Below, piece after piece: positions 38,246-46,697 of a DNA stretch of 64,000 nucleotides (within the stretch, counting starts at the first letter, position 1; the number at the start of each line of letters is the position of its first letter). The notes beneath the pieces were generated by a model. That model was not told the origin of the DNA, did no database searches, and worked only from the letters and a program-made list of their open reading frames with translations. A program made the translations under genes and the position numbers. Source of the stretch: Rhizobium sp. (GTDB lineage Bacteria; Pseudomonadota; Alphaproteobacteria; Rhizobiales; Rhizobiaceae); NCBI GenBank assembly GCA_019739215.1, contig JAHHDR010000034.1:62001-126000 (forward strand), read 5' to 3'.

Positions 38246-38447
38246 CCCCTCACCAAGCGCGCCCAAGTCTTCGCCTTAGGCTCAAACGGGCTTGCTATCC
38301 TCTCCCACAAGGGGAGAGGTAGACTCGCGGCGATGACGGCGCCTCAGGCAAAGGTAGGGCTTGTGGCACCCTACCTCTCCCCCTGTGGGAGAGGATACGC
38401 AGGCCGGGTAAGCGCAGCGAACCCTTGGCCGAAGTTGGTGAGGGGTA
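38246..38447. repeat. Composite palindromic intergenic repeat, copy C (inverted)
   Basis: The whole element is in the opposite orientation to copies A and B. Its left end (ACCCCTCACCAAGCGCGCCC, then CTTGCTATCCTCTCCCACAAGG) is the reverse complement of their right ends. Its right end (GGCCGAAGTTGGTGAGGGGT) is the reverse complement of their left end. It fills the gap between the ABM and LysR genes, so no gene is expected there. Confidence 0.85.
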
Positions 38448-38478
38448 GGTTCCGAAACAGCACGCGGGACACCACACT

Positions 38479-39357
38479 ATGAACTGGGACGACGTCCGCA
38501 TCTTCCTCGCCGTGGCCCGCGCCGGCCAGATCCTCGCCGCCTCCAAGCGGCTCGGAGTCAACCACGCAACGCTTTCCCGCCGCCTCACCGCGCTGGAAGA
38601 AGCCCTCGGCACTCGCCTCTTCATCCGCCGCACCAACGGCTGCGAACTCACCGAGCAAGGCGATGTCTTCCTCGCTTCGGCCGAGCGGATGGAGACCGAG
38701 ATGCTGGCCGCGCAATCGAGCCTCGGGCGCACCGACACGGCGATTGCCGGCACGGTGCGGATCGGTGCGCCCGATGGTTTCGGCGTGTCCTTCCTGGCGC
38801 CGCGCATGGGCCGGCTGATCGAACGGCATCCCGAACTCAAGATCCAACTGGTCCCCGTGCCGCGCGCCTTCTCTCTGTCATCGCGCGAGGCCGATATCGC
38901 GATCACGCTCGAGCGCCCCGAGCAGGGCCGGCTCATCTCCGCGAAGCTCACCGACTATACGCTCGGCCTCTATGCCTCCCGCGCCTATGCCGATATCAAC
39001 GGCCTTCCCCCGGATGCCGAGCAACTCAAGACCCACCGCCGCATCGGCTATGTCGAAGACCTGATCTTCTCGCAGTCGCTGAACTTCACCGGCGAGGTGA
39101 TGCGCAACTGGAATGCCGGCTTCGAGATTTCCTCGGCGACCGGCCAGACCGAGGCGGTCCTTTCCGGCGCCGGCATCGGCATCCTGCACAATTACATCGC
39201 CCGGCAATATCCCGACCTTGTCCGCGTCATGCCGAAGACCGCGATCCAGCGCAGCTACTGGACCATCTTCCACGAAAGCGCCCGCGATCTCGCCCGCATC
39301 CGCATCGTCGCCGATTTCCTGCATGAGATCGTGCGCGAGGCGCGCGGCATCTGGTGA
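38479..39357 (+). CDS. LysR-family transcriptional regulator
   Basis: 292 aa with the LysR helix-turn-helix (ILAASKRLGVNHATLSRRLT near residues 18-37) and a complete effector-binding domain. Position near mmsA suggests a role in valine or branched-chain catabolism, but the repeat element and the ABM gene lie between, so this is inference. The start has no strong Shine-Dalgarno; MNWDDVRIFL is the usual beginning of this subgroup. Confidence 0.9.
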   Translation: MNWDDVRIFLAVARAGQILAASKRLGVNHATLSRRLTALEEALGTRLFIRRTNGCELTEQGDVFLASAERMETEMLAAQSSLGRTDTAIAGTVRIGAPDGFGVSFLAPRMGRLIERHPELKIQLVPVPRAFSLSSREADIAITLERPEQGRLISAKLTDYTLGLYASRAYADINGLPPDAEQLKTHRRIGYVEDLIFSQSLNFTGEVMRNWNAGFEISSATGQTEAVLSGAGIGILHNYIARQYPDLVRVMPKTAIQRSYWTIFHESARDLARIRIVADFLHEIVREARGIW

Positions 39358-39456
39358 CAGCGCGCCTCCGCTGCCGCATTGCCATGTCCTGTCTGGGGAC
39401 CTAGACTTTGCCGGGCCACACTGTTGAGCCCGCGCCGCCGGCGCGAATGGAGGAAC

Positions 39457-40713
39457 ATGGATCCGCTCGTATTGCGTCTGGGGCTGGCTCTTGCCATCGG
39501 CCTGCTGGTCGGCCTCGAACGGGGCTGGCGCGAGCGCGAGGCGCCGGCGGGCAGCCGCACTGCGGGGATCCGGACCTATGGTATTTCCGGGCTGCTCGGC
39601 GGCGTCATGGCGGCACTGGGAGAAGCGAGCCAGAATACGCTGATGCTGCCTACCGGCTTCATCGGCTTTGCCGCGGTCTTTGCCTGGTTCAAGTGGCAGG
39701 AGTCGGCGGAGGAAGACAGTTTCAGCGTGACTGGCGTCGTCGTGGCGCTGCTGGTCTTCGCGCTCGGCGCTCTTGCAGTGTCCCATCGCCCGACGGAGGC
39801 CGCCGCCGGCGGAGCGGCACTGGCGGGCATCCTGGCGAGCCGGGAAATGCTGCACGGACTGCTCAGGCGGCTGAACTGGGTGGAGGTTCGGTCCGCCCTC
39901 ATCCTGGCGGTGATGACCGCGGTCGTGCTCCCGCTTCTACCCGCGAAGCCGGTCGACCCCTGGGGAGCCATCAATCCGCGCGAGATCTGGATCTTCACCA
40001 TCCTGCTCGGCGCCTTCTCCTATCTCGGCTATGTTCTCAACCGCGTGGCGGGGCCGAAGCGCGGGTTGATCTACGGCACGCTGGCCGGCGCGCTGGTCTC
40101 ATCCACGGCCATGACGCTCGCGCTTGCCAGGGGCGAAGGCAACACGCGACGGCGCGCCGGCGCAGCCTGCCTTGCTGCGACGGTGTCGATCCTGCGCGTC
40201 CTCGCCTATGCCTCCCTCGTCGCTCCAGCGATCATGGCCCTCGTGCTGCCGTCTGCCGTCACCGCGGCCCTGGTCTTTGCGCTGCTCGGCTGGCTGCTCA
40301 TCATCCGGACGCCGGATGGCGAAACGGCCGGCGCACCGGACCGCAACCCGCTCGCGCCCGGCGTGATCGTCCTGTCGGCGGTCGTCTACACCGCCATGTC
40401 GCTGCTCGCCGTTCTTTCCGCGAGATATTTCGGCTCGGAGAGCCTGCCGATCACCGCGGCCGTGTCGGGTCTCGCCGATGTTGATGTCGCGGTCCTCTCC
40501 ATGCTGCGGCTGCAGGGAGGGACCGTGCCCGCCGAACTGCTGGCGCTTGCCGTGCTTGCGGCCTTCCTCTCCAACGCGCTTTTCCGCATGGCGAGTGCCG
40601 CGACCATCGCGCCGGCCGGATTTTCCGTACCGCTTGCAATCGTCACCCTGTTGGCGCTCGGAGCGGGTCTTTCTGTCCATCTCGCGCTGCCCCTCCTGCT
40701 GCCGCCGAACTAG
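39457..40713 (+). CDS. MgtC/SapB and DUF4010 family membrane protein
   Basis: A 418-aa multi-pass membrane protein. The N-terminal MgtC-type domain (LGLALAIGLLVGLERGWRER, TAGIRTYGISGLLGG) is fused to a DUF4010 region of roughly six helices. Members are poorly characterised; the MgtC domain is linked to magnesium and acid stress in other bacteria. TGGAGGAAC before ATG 39457 sets the start, and an upstream extension of the frame has no such site. Confidence 0.85.
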   Translation: MDPLVLRLGLALAIGLLVGLERGWREREAPAGSRTAGIRTYGISGLLGGVMAALGEASQNTLMLPTGFIGFAAVFAWFKWQESAEEDSFSVTGVVVALLVFALGALAVSHRPTEAAAGGAALAGILASREMLHGLLRRLNWVEVRSALILAVMTAVVLPLLPAKPVDPWGAINPREIWIFTILLGAFSYLGYVLNRVAGPKRGLIYGTLAGALVSSTAMTLALARGEGNTRRRAGAACLAATVSILRVLAYASLVAPAIMALVLPSAVTAALVFALLGWLLIIRTPDGETAGAPDRNPLAPGVIVLSAVVYTAMSLLAVLSARYFGSESLPITAAVSGLADVDVAVLSMLRLQGGTVPAELLALAVLAAFLSNALFRMASAATIAPAGFSVPLAIVTLLALGAGLSVHLALPLLLPPN

Positions 40714-40749
40714 ATTTGCGCGGCGGCGAAAATAATTTTCCGATGACAT

Positions 40750-40794
40750 GTTGCCAACCACATATCCTCTTCCTAGATATCAGTTGCCAACCAC
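40750..40794. promoter_or_regulatory. Direct repeat GTTGCCAACCAC upstream of the ene-reductase
   Basis: The 12-mer GTTGCCAACCAC occurs exactly at 40750-40761 and 40783-40794, 33 bases (about three helical turns) apart, just before the ene-reductase ribosome site. Each copy holds the imperfect dyad GTTG-C-CAAC. Probable binding sites of the MarR regulator two positions downstream. Confidence 0.55.
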
Positions 40795-40811
40795 GTAACG
40801 GAGAGCTCGCC

Positions 40812-41891
40812 ATGAATTCCCTCTTCACGCCGACCACGCTCGGCAACATCAGCTTGCCCCATCGCCTCGCGCTCGCGCCGATGACCCGCAGTCGCGCCAA
40901 TGCCGATGGCACACCCACCAACATGGTGCCGATCTATTATGCGCAGCGTGCTTCGCTCGGGCTGCTCATCACAGAAGGCACCCAGCCCTCGGAAGACGGC
41001 CAGGGGTACATGATGACGCCGGGCATCCATACCGACGCCCAGGTCGCCGCATGGAAGAAGGTCGCGACCGCAGTTCACGCCGAGGGTGGCCGCATCTTCA
41101 TGCAGATCATGCATGCCGGCCGTATGAGCCATCCCGACAACACGCCGCATCACCGCGATCCGGTTGCGCCCAGCGCCATCAGCGCCGGCCAGACCATGTA
41201 TACCCCGACTGGTCCGCAACTCACCCCGACGCCGCGTGCCTTGAGCCGCGACGAGGTCCACCAGACCATTGATGACTTCCGCAAGGCAGCCCGCAATGCG
41301 ATCGACGCCGGCCTCGACGGGGTGGAAATCCACGGAGCCAACGGCTACCTGATCAACCAGTTCCTCGCCTCCAACGCCAATATCCGCACCGACGAATATG
41401 GCGGCAGGATCGAGAACCGTGCCCGCTTCGCCATCGAAGTCGCCAAAGCCGTCGCCGAGGAAATCGGGCCTGAACGGACCGGCATCCGGCTGTCGCCGGG
41501 CTTCGAGGTCGGCGGACTCAATGACGGACCGGATGGCGAGGAACTCTATCGCTACCTTGTGACGGAACTGAACAAGCTTGGTCTCGTCTATCTGCACCTG
41601 CATCATTTCGGCAACGAGCCGTTCCTCGCCGATCTGCGGGCGCGCTGGTCGCAGAAACTGCTGGTGCTGCGCTACGACCGTCCGGTCGACGACATCGCCC
41701 GGGATCTCGACAGCGGCATTGCCGACATCGTGCCGGTCGGCCGCTGGGGTCTGGCCAATCCGGACTTCGTGGAGCGCCTGAAGACCGGCGCGCCATTCAA
41801 CGAGCCCGATCCGTCAACGTTTTACAGCGGCGGCGCGAAAGGCTATATCGATTATCCGACCCTGCAGAAGGACCAGAGTGCCGTTGCCTGA
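40812..41891 (+). CDS. Old-yellow-enzyme family alkene reductase
   Basis: A 359-aa FMN TIM-barrel flavoprotein of the NemA/OYE type. Visible features: PMTRSRANADGTPT N-terminal FMN loop, QIMHAGRMSHPDN, the substrate-binding pair in VEIHGANGYLINQFL, and SNANIRTDEYGGRIENR. The enzyme reduces activated C=C bonds and nitro or maleimide-type electrophiles with NAD(P)H. GGAG before ATG 40812 supports the start. It is followed by a cysteine-bearing MarR, a layout fitting electrophile-responsive control. Confidence 0.9.
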   Translation: MNSLFTPTTLGNISLPHRLALAPMTRSRANADGTPTNMVPIYYAQRASLGLLITEGTQPSEDGQGYMMTPGIHTDAQVAAWKKVATAVHAEGGRIFMQIMHAGRMSHPDNTPHHRDPVAPSAISAGQTMYTPTGPQLTPTPRALSRDEVHQTIDDFRKAARNAIDAGLDGVEIHGANGYLINQFLASNANIRTDEYGGRIENRARFAIEVAKAVAEEIGPERTGIRLSPGFEVGGLNDGPDGEELYRYLVTELNKLGLVYLHLHHFGNEPFLADLRARWSQKLLVLRYDRPVDDIARDLDSGIADIVPVGRWGLANPDFVERLKTGAPFNEPDPSTFYSGGAKGYIDYPTLQKDQSAVA

Positions 41892-41925
41892 CAGGATCAT
41901 TTGAAAGACTGGACAGTGTGAGACG

Positions 41926-42441
41926 ATGGACGAAGTCAGCCGTGAATGCCTCGAGCAGGTGCCCTGCGCCTGCCTGAAGACGGACTACCCGGTGAGCTTC
42001 GCCATCTTCGCGCTGGCCCGGTCCCACCGCGCCAAGGCGGCCGGCATGCTGGCCGACATCGGCCTCTTCCCGGGCCAGGAAATCCTCCTGATGCAGCTCG
42101 CCGAGAAGGACGGCAAGCCGCAGAAGTCGCTGTGCGAGTCGATCGGGCTCGACCACTCCACCGTCGCGAAATCCGTGGCGCGCCTGGAGCGGGACGGTCT
42201 GATCGAGCGTCGCAAGTGTCCCGAGGACGGCCGCATCTCGCAGGTCCACTTGACCTCCAGGGGCCGCGAGATGACGGACGCCATCACCCGCGTCTGGGCC
42301 GAACTCGAACGCCAGACCATCAAGGATCTCTCCGCTCAGGAGCAGCAGGTGCTGATGGCCGCTGCCAGGAAGATCGTCGTCAGCACCGCAGTGCCCGAGC
42401 ACATCGCCGCCGAGTGCGATCGGCTCTCGACGGTCGCCTGA
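41926..42441 (+). CDS. MarR-family regulator with N-terminal cysteines
   Basis: A 171-aa MarR protein. Helix-turn-helix GKPQKSLCESIGLDHSTVAKS (residues ~64-84) and wing LIERRKCPEDGRISQVHL. Cys8, Cys14, Cys16, Cys70 and Cys98 are present, with three clustered before the dimerisation helix, as expected for thiol-based sensors. It is 34 bases after the ene-reductase and probably cotranscribed. It is likely an electrophile or oxidant sensor controlling that gene (inference). Confidence 0.88.
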   Translation: MDEVSRECLEQVPCACLKTDYPVSFAIFALARSHRAKAAGMLADIGLFPGQEILLMQLAEKDGKPQKSLCESIGLDHSTVAKSVARLERDGLIERRKCPEDGRISQVHLTSRGREMTDAITRVWAELERQTIKDLSAQEQQVLMAAARKIVVSTAVPEHIAAECDRLSTVA

Positions 42442-42484
42442 CGCTCCCCTATATCCTGGTCATACACCCATATCGGAGCATGGC

Positions 42485-43027
42485 ATGACCGAGATCCAGC
42501 ACGTCCCCTTCAAGCGCATGGACGGCACCACAGCAACGCTCGGCGACTATGCCGGCAAGGTGCTGCTGGTGGTCAACACCGCCTCCAGATGCGGCCTGAC
42601 CCCGCAATATGAGGGCCTCGAGGCCCTCTATCGCGCAAGGAAGGTCCAGGGCCTCGAAATCCTCGGTTTCCCAGCCAACAATTTCAAGGAACAGGAGCCG
42701 GGCACCGACGCCGACATCGCGTCGTTTTGCCAGCTCACCTATGACGTGACCTTCCCGGTTTTCTCCAAGGTCTCGGTCCGGGGCGGCGACACCCACCTGC
42801 TCTACCGGCTGCTGACCGCGGCCCATCCGGACCGCACCGGCGCCGAGGACTTTCTCAAGCGCATGACCGATAACGGCCTCGGCCCCGAGAATCCCGGGGA
42901 TGTGCTCTGGAACTTCGAGAAGTTCCTGGTCTCCCGCAAGGGCGAGGTCATCGGCCGCTATTCCCCAAACATGAAACCGGATGATGCGGCTTTGGCCGGC
43001 GATATCGACAAGGCGCTGGCGGAGTAG
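42485..43027 (+). CDS. Glutathione peroxidase-family protein
   Basis: A 180-aa GPx/thioredoxin-fold peroxidase. The peroxidatic Cys36 lies in NTASRCGLTPQYEGLEALY, with Gln70 (NNFKEQEPG) and the Trp of the VLWNFEKF motif completing the active site. Cys-type bacterial GPx proteins usually use thioredoxin. CGGAG precedes ATG. It follows the MarR gene by 43 bases and could join the same stress-linked unit. Confidence 0.92.
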   Translation: MTEIQHVPFKRMDGTTATLGDYAGKVLLVVNTASRCGLTPQYEGLEALYRARKVQGLEILGFPANNFKEQEPGTDADIASFCQLTYDVTFPVFSKVSVRGGDTHLLYRLLTAAHPDRTGAEDFLKRMTDNGLGPENPGDVLWNFEKFLVSRKGEVIGRYSPNMKPDDAALAGDIDKALAE

Positions 43028-43140
43028 CGCCGCCTGATCTCCTTGTCGGCGACATTGCCTCCATAGATCCACGACACGCCGTCCACGGAAATTGTCCGCG
43101 CTTTGGAAGTTGATCGACTATCGGACGGTTCCAGAAAAGT

Positions 43141-43302
43141 TCATTTCCCTGCCTTGTTGAGATCGGCGCATTCCTTGCACAAGGGCTTGCCTCCGTCGCC
43201 TTGCCGGACGTTCTCCCTCTCGATGTTGTTCCCAGTGTTGCAATTGCTGTTGTTGTGGTGGATCGACTGCTTGATTGAGTGCCAAGGCGATTTCTTAGGC
43301 AT
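43141..43302 (-). CDS. Small Cys-containing protein (CKEC motif)
   Basis: 53 aa with MPKKSPWHSIKQSIHHNNSN and a C-terminal CKECADLN. Cys20, Cys43 and Cys46 together with neighbouring histidines could bind zinc. GGAGGACACC immediately before ATG 43302 is a strong ribosome site, and the reading frame is compact. I do not recognise a named family. The gene points away from tam. An extended frame to 43359 adds residues with no ribosome site. Confidence 0.7.
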   Translation of the reverse strand: MPKKSPWHSIKQSIHHNNSNCNTGNNIERENVRQGDGGKPLCKECADLNKAGK

Positions 43303-43485
43303 GGTGTCCTCCGTCGACGCGCTTCTGCTATCAGCGAGGGCTGACCGGGCGCTAAGCATTCTTTAGCCGCATTCAGAGCGCGCGCAAGAAACCGGAGACC
43401 ACCTTTGGTTGCAGACAATACCTCCCATGCCCGCTTCTTCACGGGAGATTTATGAAGTACGATTGAAACCCGATGAGTGAGAGAT

Positions 43486-44259
43486 ATGAATGTGTCCTGG
43501 TCGGCGAGCCAATATGTGAAATTCGAGGACGAGCGCACCCGCCCGCCGCGCGACCTGCTGGCGCAGGTGCCGCTCGAACGCCTCTCCAGCGGCGTCGATC
43601 TCGGCTGCGGGCCCGGCAACTCCACGGAACTGCTGATCGAGCGCTTCGGGGCCGCCTCCATATCGGGCATCGACAGCGACGACGACATGTTGGCGGCGGC
43701 GCGCGAGCGCCTGCCCTACACGACCTTCGCCAGGGCCGACCTCGCGACCTGGCAACCCGAGGCGCAGCACGACCTGTTCTTCGCCAATGCCGTGTTCCAG
43801 TGGCTGCCCGATCACATGGCGATCTTCGAGCGGCTGATGGGCCATCTCAGGCCGGGCGGCGTGCTGGCCGTGCAGATGCCCGATACACTTGACGAGCCGA
43901 GCCACCGCGCCATGGCGGAGACCGCTGCCGACGGACCCTGGGCGGCGCGATTCGGCGAACCCGCGACGCCACGCAAGCCCCTGCACCCGCCATCGGCCTA
44001 TTACGACCGGCTGAAACCGCATGCCGAGCGCGTCGACATCTGGCACACGATCTACAACCATCCGATGGCCGATGCCGCCGCGATCGTCGAATGGGTCGCC
44101 GGCTCCGGCCTGCGTCCTTGGCTCGACCGCGCCGGCCCGGACCATCGCGAAGCCTTCCTCGCGGCCTATACCAGCCGCATCGAAGCCGCCTATCCGACGC
44201 TCGCCAGCGGCGGCAAGCTGTTCCGCTTCCCGCGGCTGTTCATCGTCGTGGTCAAGTAG
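43486..44259 (+). CDS. tam: Trans-aconitate 2-methyltransferase
   Basis: A 257-aa class I SAM-dependent methyltransferase. Motif [15 protein letters not shown] (residues ~30-43), [11 protein letters not shown] and the Tam-specific [19 protein letters not shown] region are all present. It methylates trans-aconitate, a toxic by-product of the TCA cycle. GTG 43477 is an alternative start three codons upstream of ATG 43486. Confidence 0.92.
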   Translation: MNVSWSASQYVKFEDERTRPPRDLLAQVPLERLSSGVDLGCGPGNSTELLIERFGAASISGIDSDDDMLAAARERLPYTTFARADLATWQPEAQHDLFFANAVFQWLPDHMAIFERLMGHLRPGGVLAVQMPDTLDEPSHRAMAETAADGPWAARFGEPATPRKPLHPPSAYYDRLKPHAERVDIWHTIYNHPMADAAAIVEWVAGSGLRPWLDRAGPDHREAFLAAYTSRIEAAYPTLASGGKLFRFPRLFIVVVK

Positions 44260-44265
44260 CCCCCC

Positions 44266-44493
44266 TCAATCCCGCTCCATGCGCGGCAGCCAGCCCCGGC
44301 CGTAGCCCTTGCTGAGCAGCGCCTCGGCCGCGGCAAGCTCGGCGCGCAGGAAAGCGCAATCCTCGATCAGCGTGGCGATGGTGGCGACCGGATCGCCATC
44401 GTGCCAGGCGAGCGCCAGCGCCACCTCGTCCATGGGTATGAGCGGCGCGGGCTCGGTGAAGAGGCGCAATTGTCCGTCCCCCGTTGCTGTCAC
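44266..44493 (-). CDS. Hypothetical protein behind an SOS-type site
   Basis: 75 aa, GTG start with GGAGA six bases upstream. It contains APLIPMDEVALALAWHDGDP and an alpha-helical, Ala/Glu-rich centre ending GWLPRMERD. I cannot assign a named family, though short proteins of this type occur in rhizobial genomes to my recollection. A GTTC-N7-GTTC LexA-like site lies 57 bases upstream, so it may be DNA-damage inducible (inference). Confidence 0.65.
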   Translation of the reverse strand: MTATGDGQLRLFTEPAPLIPMDEVALALAWHDGDPVATIATLIEDCAFLRAELAAAEALLSKGYGRGWLPRMERD

Positions 44494-44549
44494 CAGAGGT
44501 CTCCTTCTCGACTGCGATGCGGCATGGAAACTCTCCCGGGGGAGAATTT

Positions 44550-44564
44550 GTTCCTATTTTGTTC
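44550..44564. promoter_or_regulatory. LexA/SOS box GTTC-CTATTTT-GTTC
   Basis: Matches the alphaproteobacterial LexA motif GTTC-N7-GTTC exactly, and reads GAAC-AAAATAG-GAAC on the other strand. It lies between the divergent 75-aa gene (57 bases) and the desaturase gene (93 bases). By distance and orientation either could be the target. Confidence 0.7.
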
Positions 44565-44656
44565 CATGCGCCAACACGAGTCAAGCGCCAAGAAAGACCT
44601 TGTGTCCGGACTGTGTGGATGGTCTTATTATGCCTAGACATATCGGACGGATTGCC

Positions 44657-45547
44657 ATGGACCATCGCGACATCATCGCCGCCCTGACCGCCGAGCAGCG
44701 CGCCAGCCTGACCGAGCGCTCGGACCGGAGGGGGCTTGCCCATCTCGCCCTGCACTGGGGGCTGATCGTGCTCCTGGGCACCCTGATCGCGGTGAAGGTG
44801 CCCTACTGGTGGGCGCTGATGCTGCCGCAGGGCATCCTGATCGTCTTTTTGTTCACGCTGCTGCACGAGGCGGTGCACAAGACGCCCTTTGCCAGCGAGT
44901 GGCTCAACACGCTCGCCGCCCGGGTCTCCGGCTTCCTGCTGATGCTGGGCGCGGACTGGTTCCGCTATTTCCACTTCGCCCATCACCGCTACACGCAGGA
45001 CCCGGACAACGATCCCGAACTGGCCTCGCCCAAGCCCGAGACGCTGTGGCAATACCTGGCGCACGTCTCCGGCCTGCCGGTCTGGTGGGGGCAGGCGCGC
45101 GGGCTGGTGGCCAATGCGCTGGGCCGTGGCGCGGCGGCCTATGTGCCCGCCAAGGGCGAAGCGAAGGTGCGGCGCGAGGCGGTCGTCATCCTCGCCCTTT
45201 ACGCGGCGCTGGCGGCGCTGTCGCTCTGGCTGCAGACGACGGCACTGCTCTGGGCGTGGATCGTGCCCGCGCTTCTCGGCCAGCCCTTCCTCAGGCTCTA
45301 CCTGCTGGCCGAGCACGGGCGCTGCCCCTTCGTCGCCAACATGCTGGAAAACACCCGGACGACCGCAACCAACCGGATCGTCCGGTGGCTCGCCTGGAAC
45401 ATGCCCTACCACGCCGAGCACCATTCCTATCCGGCGGTGCCCTTCCACAAGCTGCCGGAATTCCACGCCATCGTCGAGGCGCATCTCAAGCAGACCGAGC
45501 GGGGCTATGCCCGCTTCAACGCCAAATACATCGCCGCGCTCGACTGA
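44657..45547 (+). CDS. Membrane fatty acid desaturase
   Basis: A 296-aa integral-membrane di-iron desaturase. The three histidine boxes are HEAVHKTPF (~residue 76), HFAHHRYTQD (~113) and HAEHHSYP (~255), with hydrophobic segments between. The substrate (acyl chain or ring compound) is not readable. ATG 44657 has GGACGG upstream; ATG 44630 is an in-frame alternative. An SOS-type site lies 93 bases before the start. Confidence 0.85.
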   Translation: MDHRDIIAALTAEQRASLTERSDRRGLAHLALHWGLIVLLGTLIAVKVPYWWALMLPQGILIVFLFTLLHEAVHKTPFASEWLNTLAARVSGFLLMLGADWFRYFHFAHHRYTQDPDNDPELASPKPETLWQYLAHVSGLPVWWGQARGLVANALGRGAAAYVPAKGEAKVRREAVVILALYAALAALSLWLQTTALLWAWIVPALLGQPFLRLYLLAEHGRCPFVANMLENTRTTATNRIVRWLAWNMPYHAEHHSYPAVPFHKLPEFHAIVEAHLKQTERGYARFNAKYIAALD

Positions 45548-45551
45548 CCGC

Positions 45552-46112
45552 CTACTTGAGCAGCTTGCCGCGCCCGGCCGCGTAGATGCCGGCGGAACCG
45601 GCATTGTCGAAGCCGACGAACACCATGTCGAGCCGGAACGCGTCGGCTTCGCCCTTGCGGCGGAAGGTGATGTCGACCGACATGACGGGATGGGCGAAAT
45701 TGGCGCTCATCTCGCGCACGACGTGGAAGTCCTTGTTCGGGCTGACGCCGTTCCAGGCGAGCGCCGCGCCCGACGCGGCGAAGATGTCGACGGCATCGAA
45801 GAAGGCGTCGCGCTCGGACCCGGCATGGCCCAGCAGTTCCTCGTCCTTGCAGCGGAACTGCTCCTCCTGCTTCGACGGCGTCACCCGGATCAGGCCGGTC
45901 ACCGGATCGGTGCCGAAGTTCAGCCCGCACATCAGCTCGAACTTGGTGAAGCGGGCCGGATGCTCGCGAAATTCGTGGACGATGCCGGCAAGCTGGCGGA
46001 CAATGTCGATCTGCTGCTCGGGGCCATCCCCGGCGGGCGCGCCCTGGGTGTTGGGCTGAGTGTTGGCCGGGCTGCGGCTGGATGCGGCGGGCGTGGTTTT
46101 CTTGGTGGCCAT
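45552..46112 (-). CDS. Hypothetical protein preceded by a 20-bp tandem repeat
   Basis: 186 aa. A low-complexity Thr/Pro/Ala lead (to ~32) is followed by a folded-looking domain with HEFREHPARFTKFELMCGLN and FDAVDIFAASGAALAWNG. I do not recognise a family. It is convergent with the desaturase gene (4 bases apart). The tandem repeats end about ten bases before ATG 46112 and provide its GAAGG-like ribosome site. Confidence 0.65.
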   Translation of the reverse strand: MATKKTTPAASSRSPANTQPNTQGAPAGDGPEQQIDIVRQLAGIVHEFREHPARFTKFELMCGLNFGTDPVTGLIRVTPSKQEEQFRCKDEELLGHAGSERDAFFDAVDIFAASGAALAWNGVSPNKDFHVVREMSANFAHPVMSVDITFRRKGEADAFRLDMVFVGFDNAGSAGIYAAGRGKLLK

Positions 46113-46121
46113 GCGGACTTT

Positions 46122-46224
46122 CCTTCGTGACGGTGTTCGGGCCTTCGTGACGGTGTTCGGGCCTTCGTGACGGTGTTGCGGGCCTTCCTAACGGTTTGCG
46201 GGGCTCGCGTGACGCTGTTGCCGG
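46122..46224. repeat. Tandem 20-bp repeat array
   Basis: The unit CCTTCGTGACGGTGTTCGGG recurs exactly at 46122-46141 and 46142-46161, with one insertion at 46162-46182, then two decayed copies to about 46224. The minus-strand unit supplies ACGAAGG, so the copy nearest the gene at 46112 forms part of its translation start region. Confidence 0.9.
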
Positions 46225-46229
46225 CGCCT

Positions 46230-46697
46230 TTAGCACAAAGCCGGGGAGATGACAGCCCCGCGCGGCCCGCTCTCCGTCTCCGGTGCGGCATCGTCCTCCG
46301 TCCCGGCATCGGACCCGTCCTCCGCCGCGATCCAGTCGAGACGCCGCCAGCGGCGCGACGCGATCACGCGGGTGGTCTCGATCACGGTGGCGCCGGGCTG
46401 GGCGCGGAGTTCGCGGTGATGGGCGGCGCAGACGCGGGTGACCATGTCCCGCACCGCTTCGTCGAGCGTGACATAGCAGATGGGCACGGCGGCCGCGTCC
46501 GGCCGGGTCCCGTCGCCGTCGGCGGGCGCCAGCCGCGCCCGGCCGGCCTCGGTGGCGACGAGCGGGCCGGAGCACAGGCCGTCGCGGCGGCATTTGCGGA
46601 TGGGGCAGTCGAGCGGGGCCAGCGCATAGGCCAGGCAGTTGCGCAGCACGGCCGCTGACCAGCGATCGTAATTTTCGGCGGTGGCGGAAAGCTTCAT
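46230..46697 (-). CDS. Hypothetical protein with N-terminal Cys cluster
   Basis: 155 aa, start 46697 with AGGAGA seven bases upstream. The N-terminal segment LAYALAPLDCPIRKCRRDGL plus a following Cys carries three to four Cys, possibly metal-binding. A middle part has ICYVTLDEAVRDMVTRVCAA, and the C-terminal tail is Asp/Glu-rich. No family recognised. Same strand and orientation as the preceding repeat-associated hypothetical gene. Confidence 0.6.
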   Translation of the reverse strand: MKLSATAENYDRWSAAVLRNCLAYALAPLDCPIRKCRRDGLCSGPLVATEAGRARLAPADGDGTRPDAAAVPICYVTLDEAVRDMVTRVCAAHHRELRAQPGATVIETTRVIASRRWRRLDWIAAEDGSDAGTEDDAAPETESGPRGAVISPALC

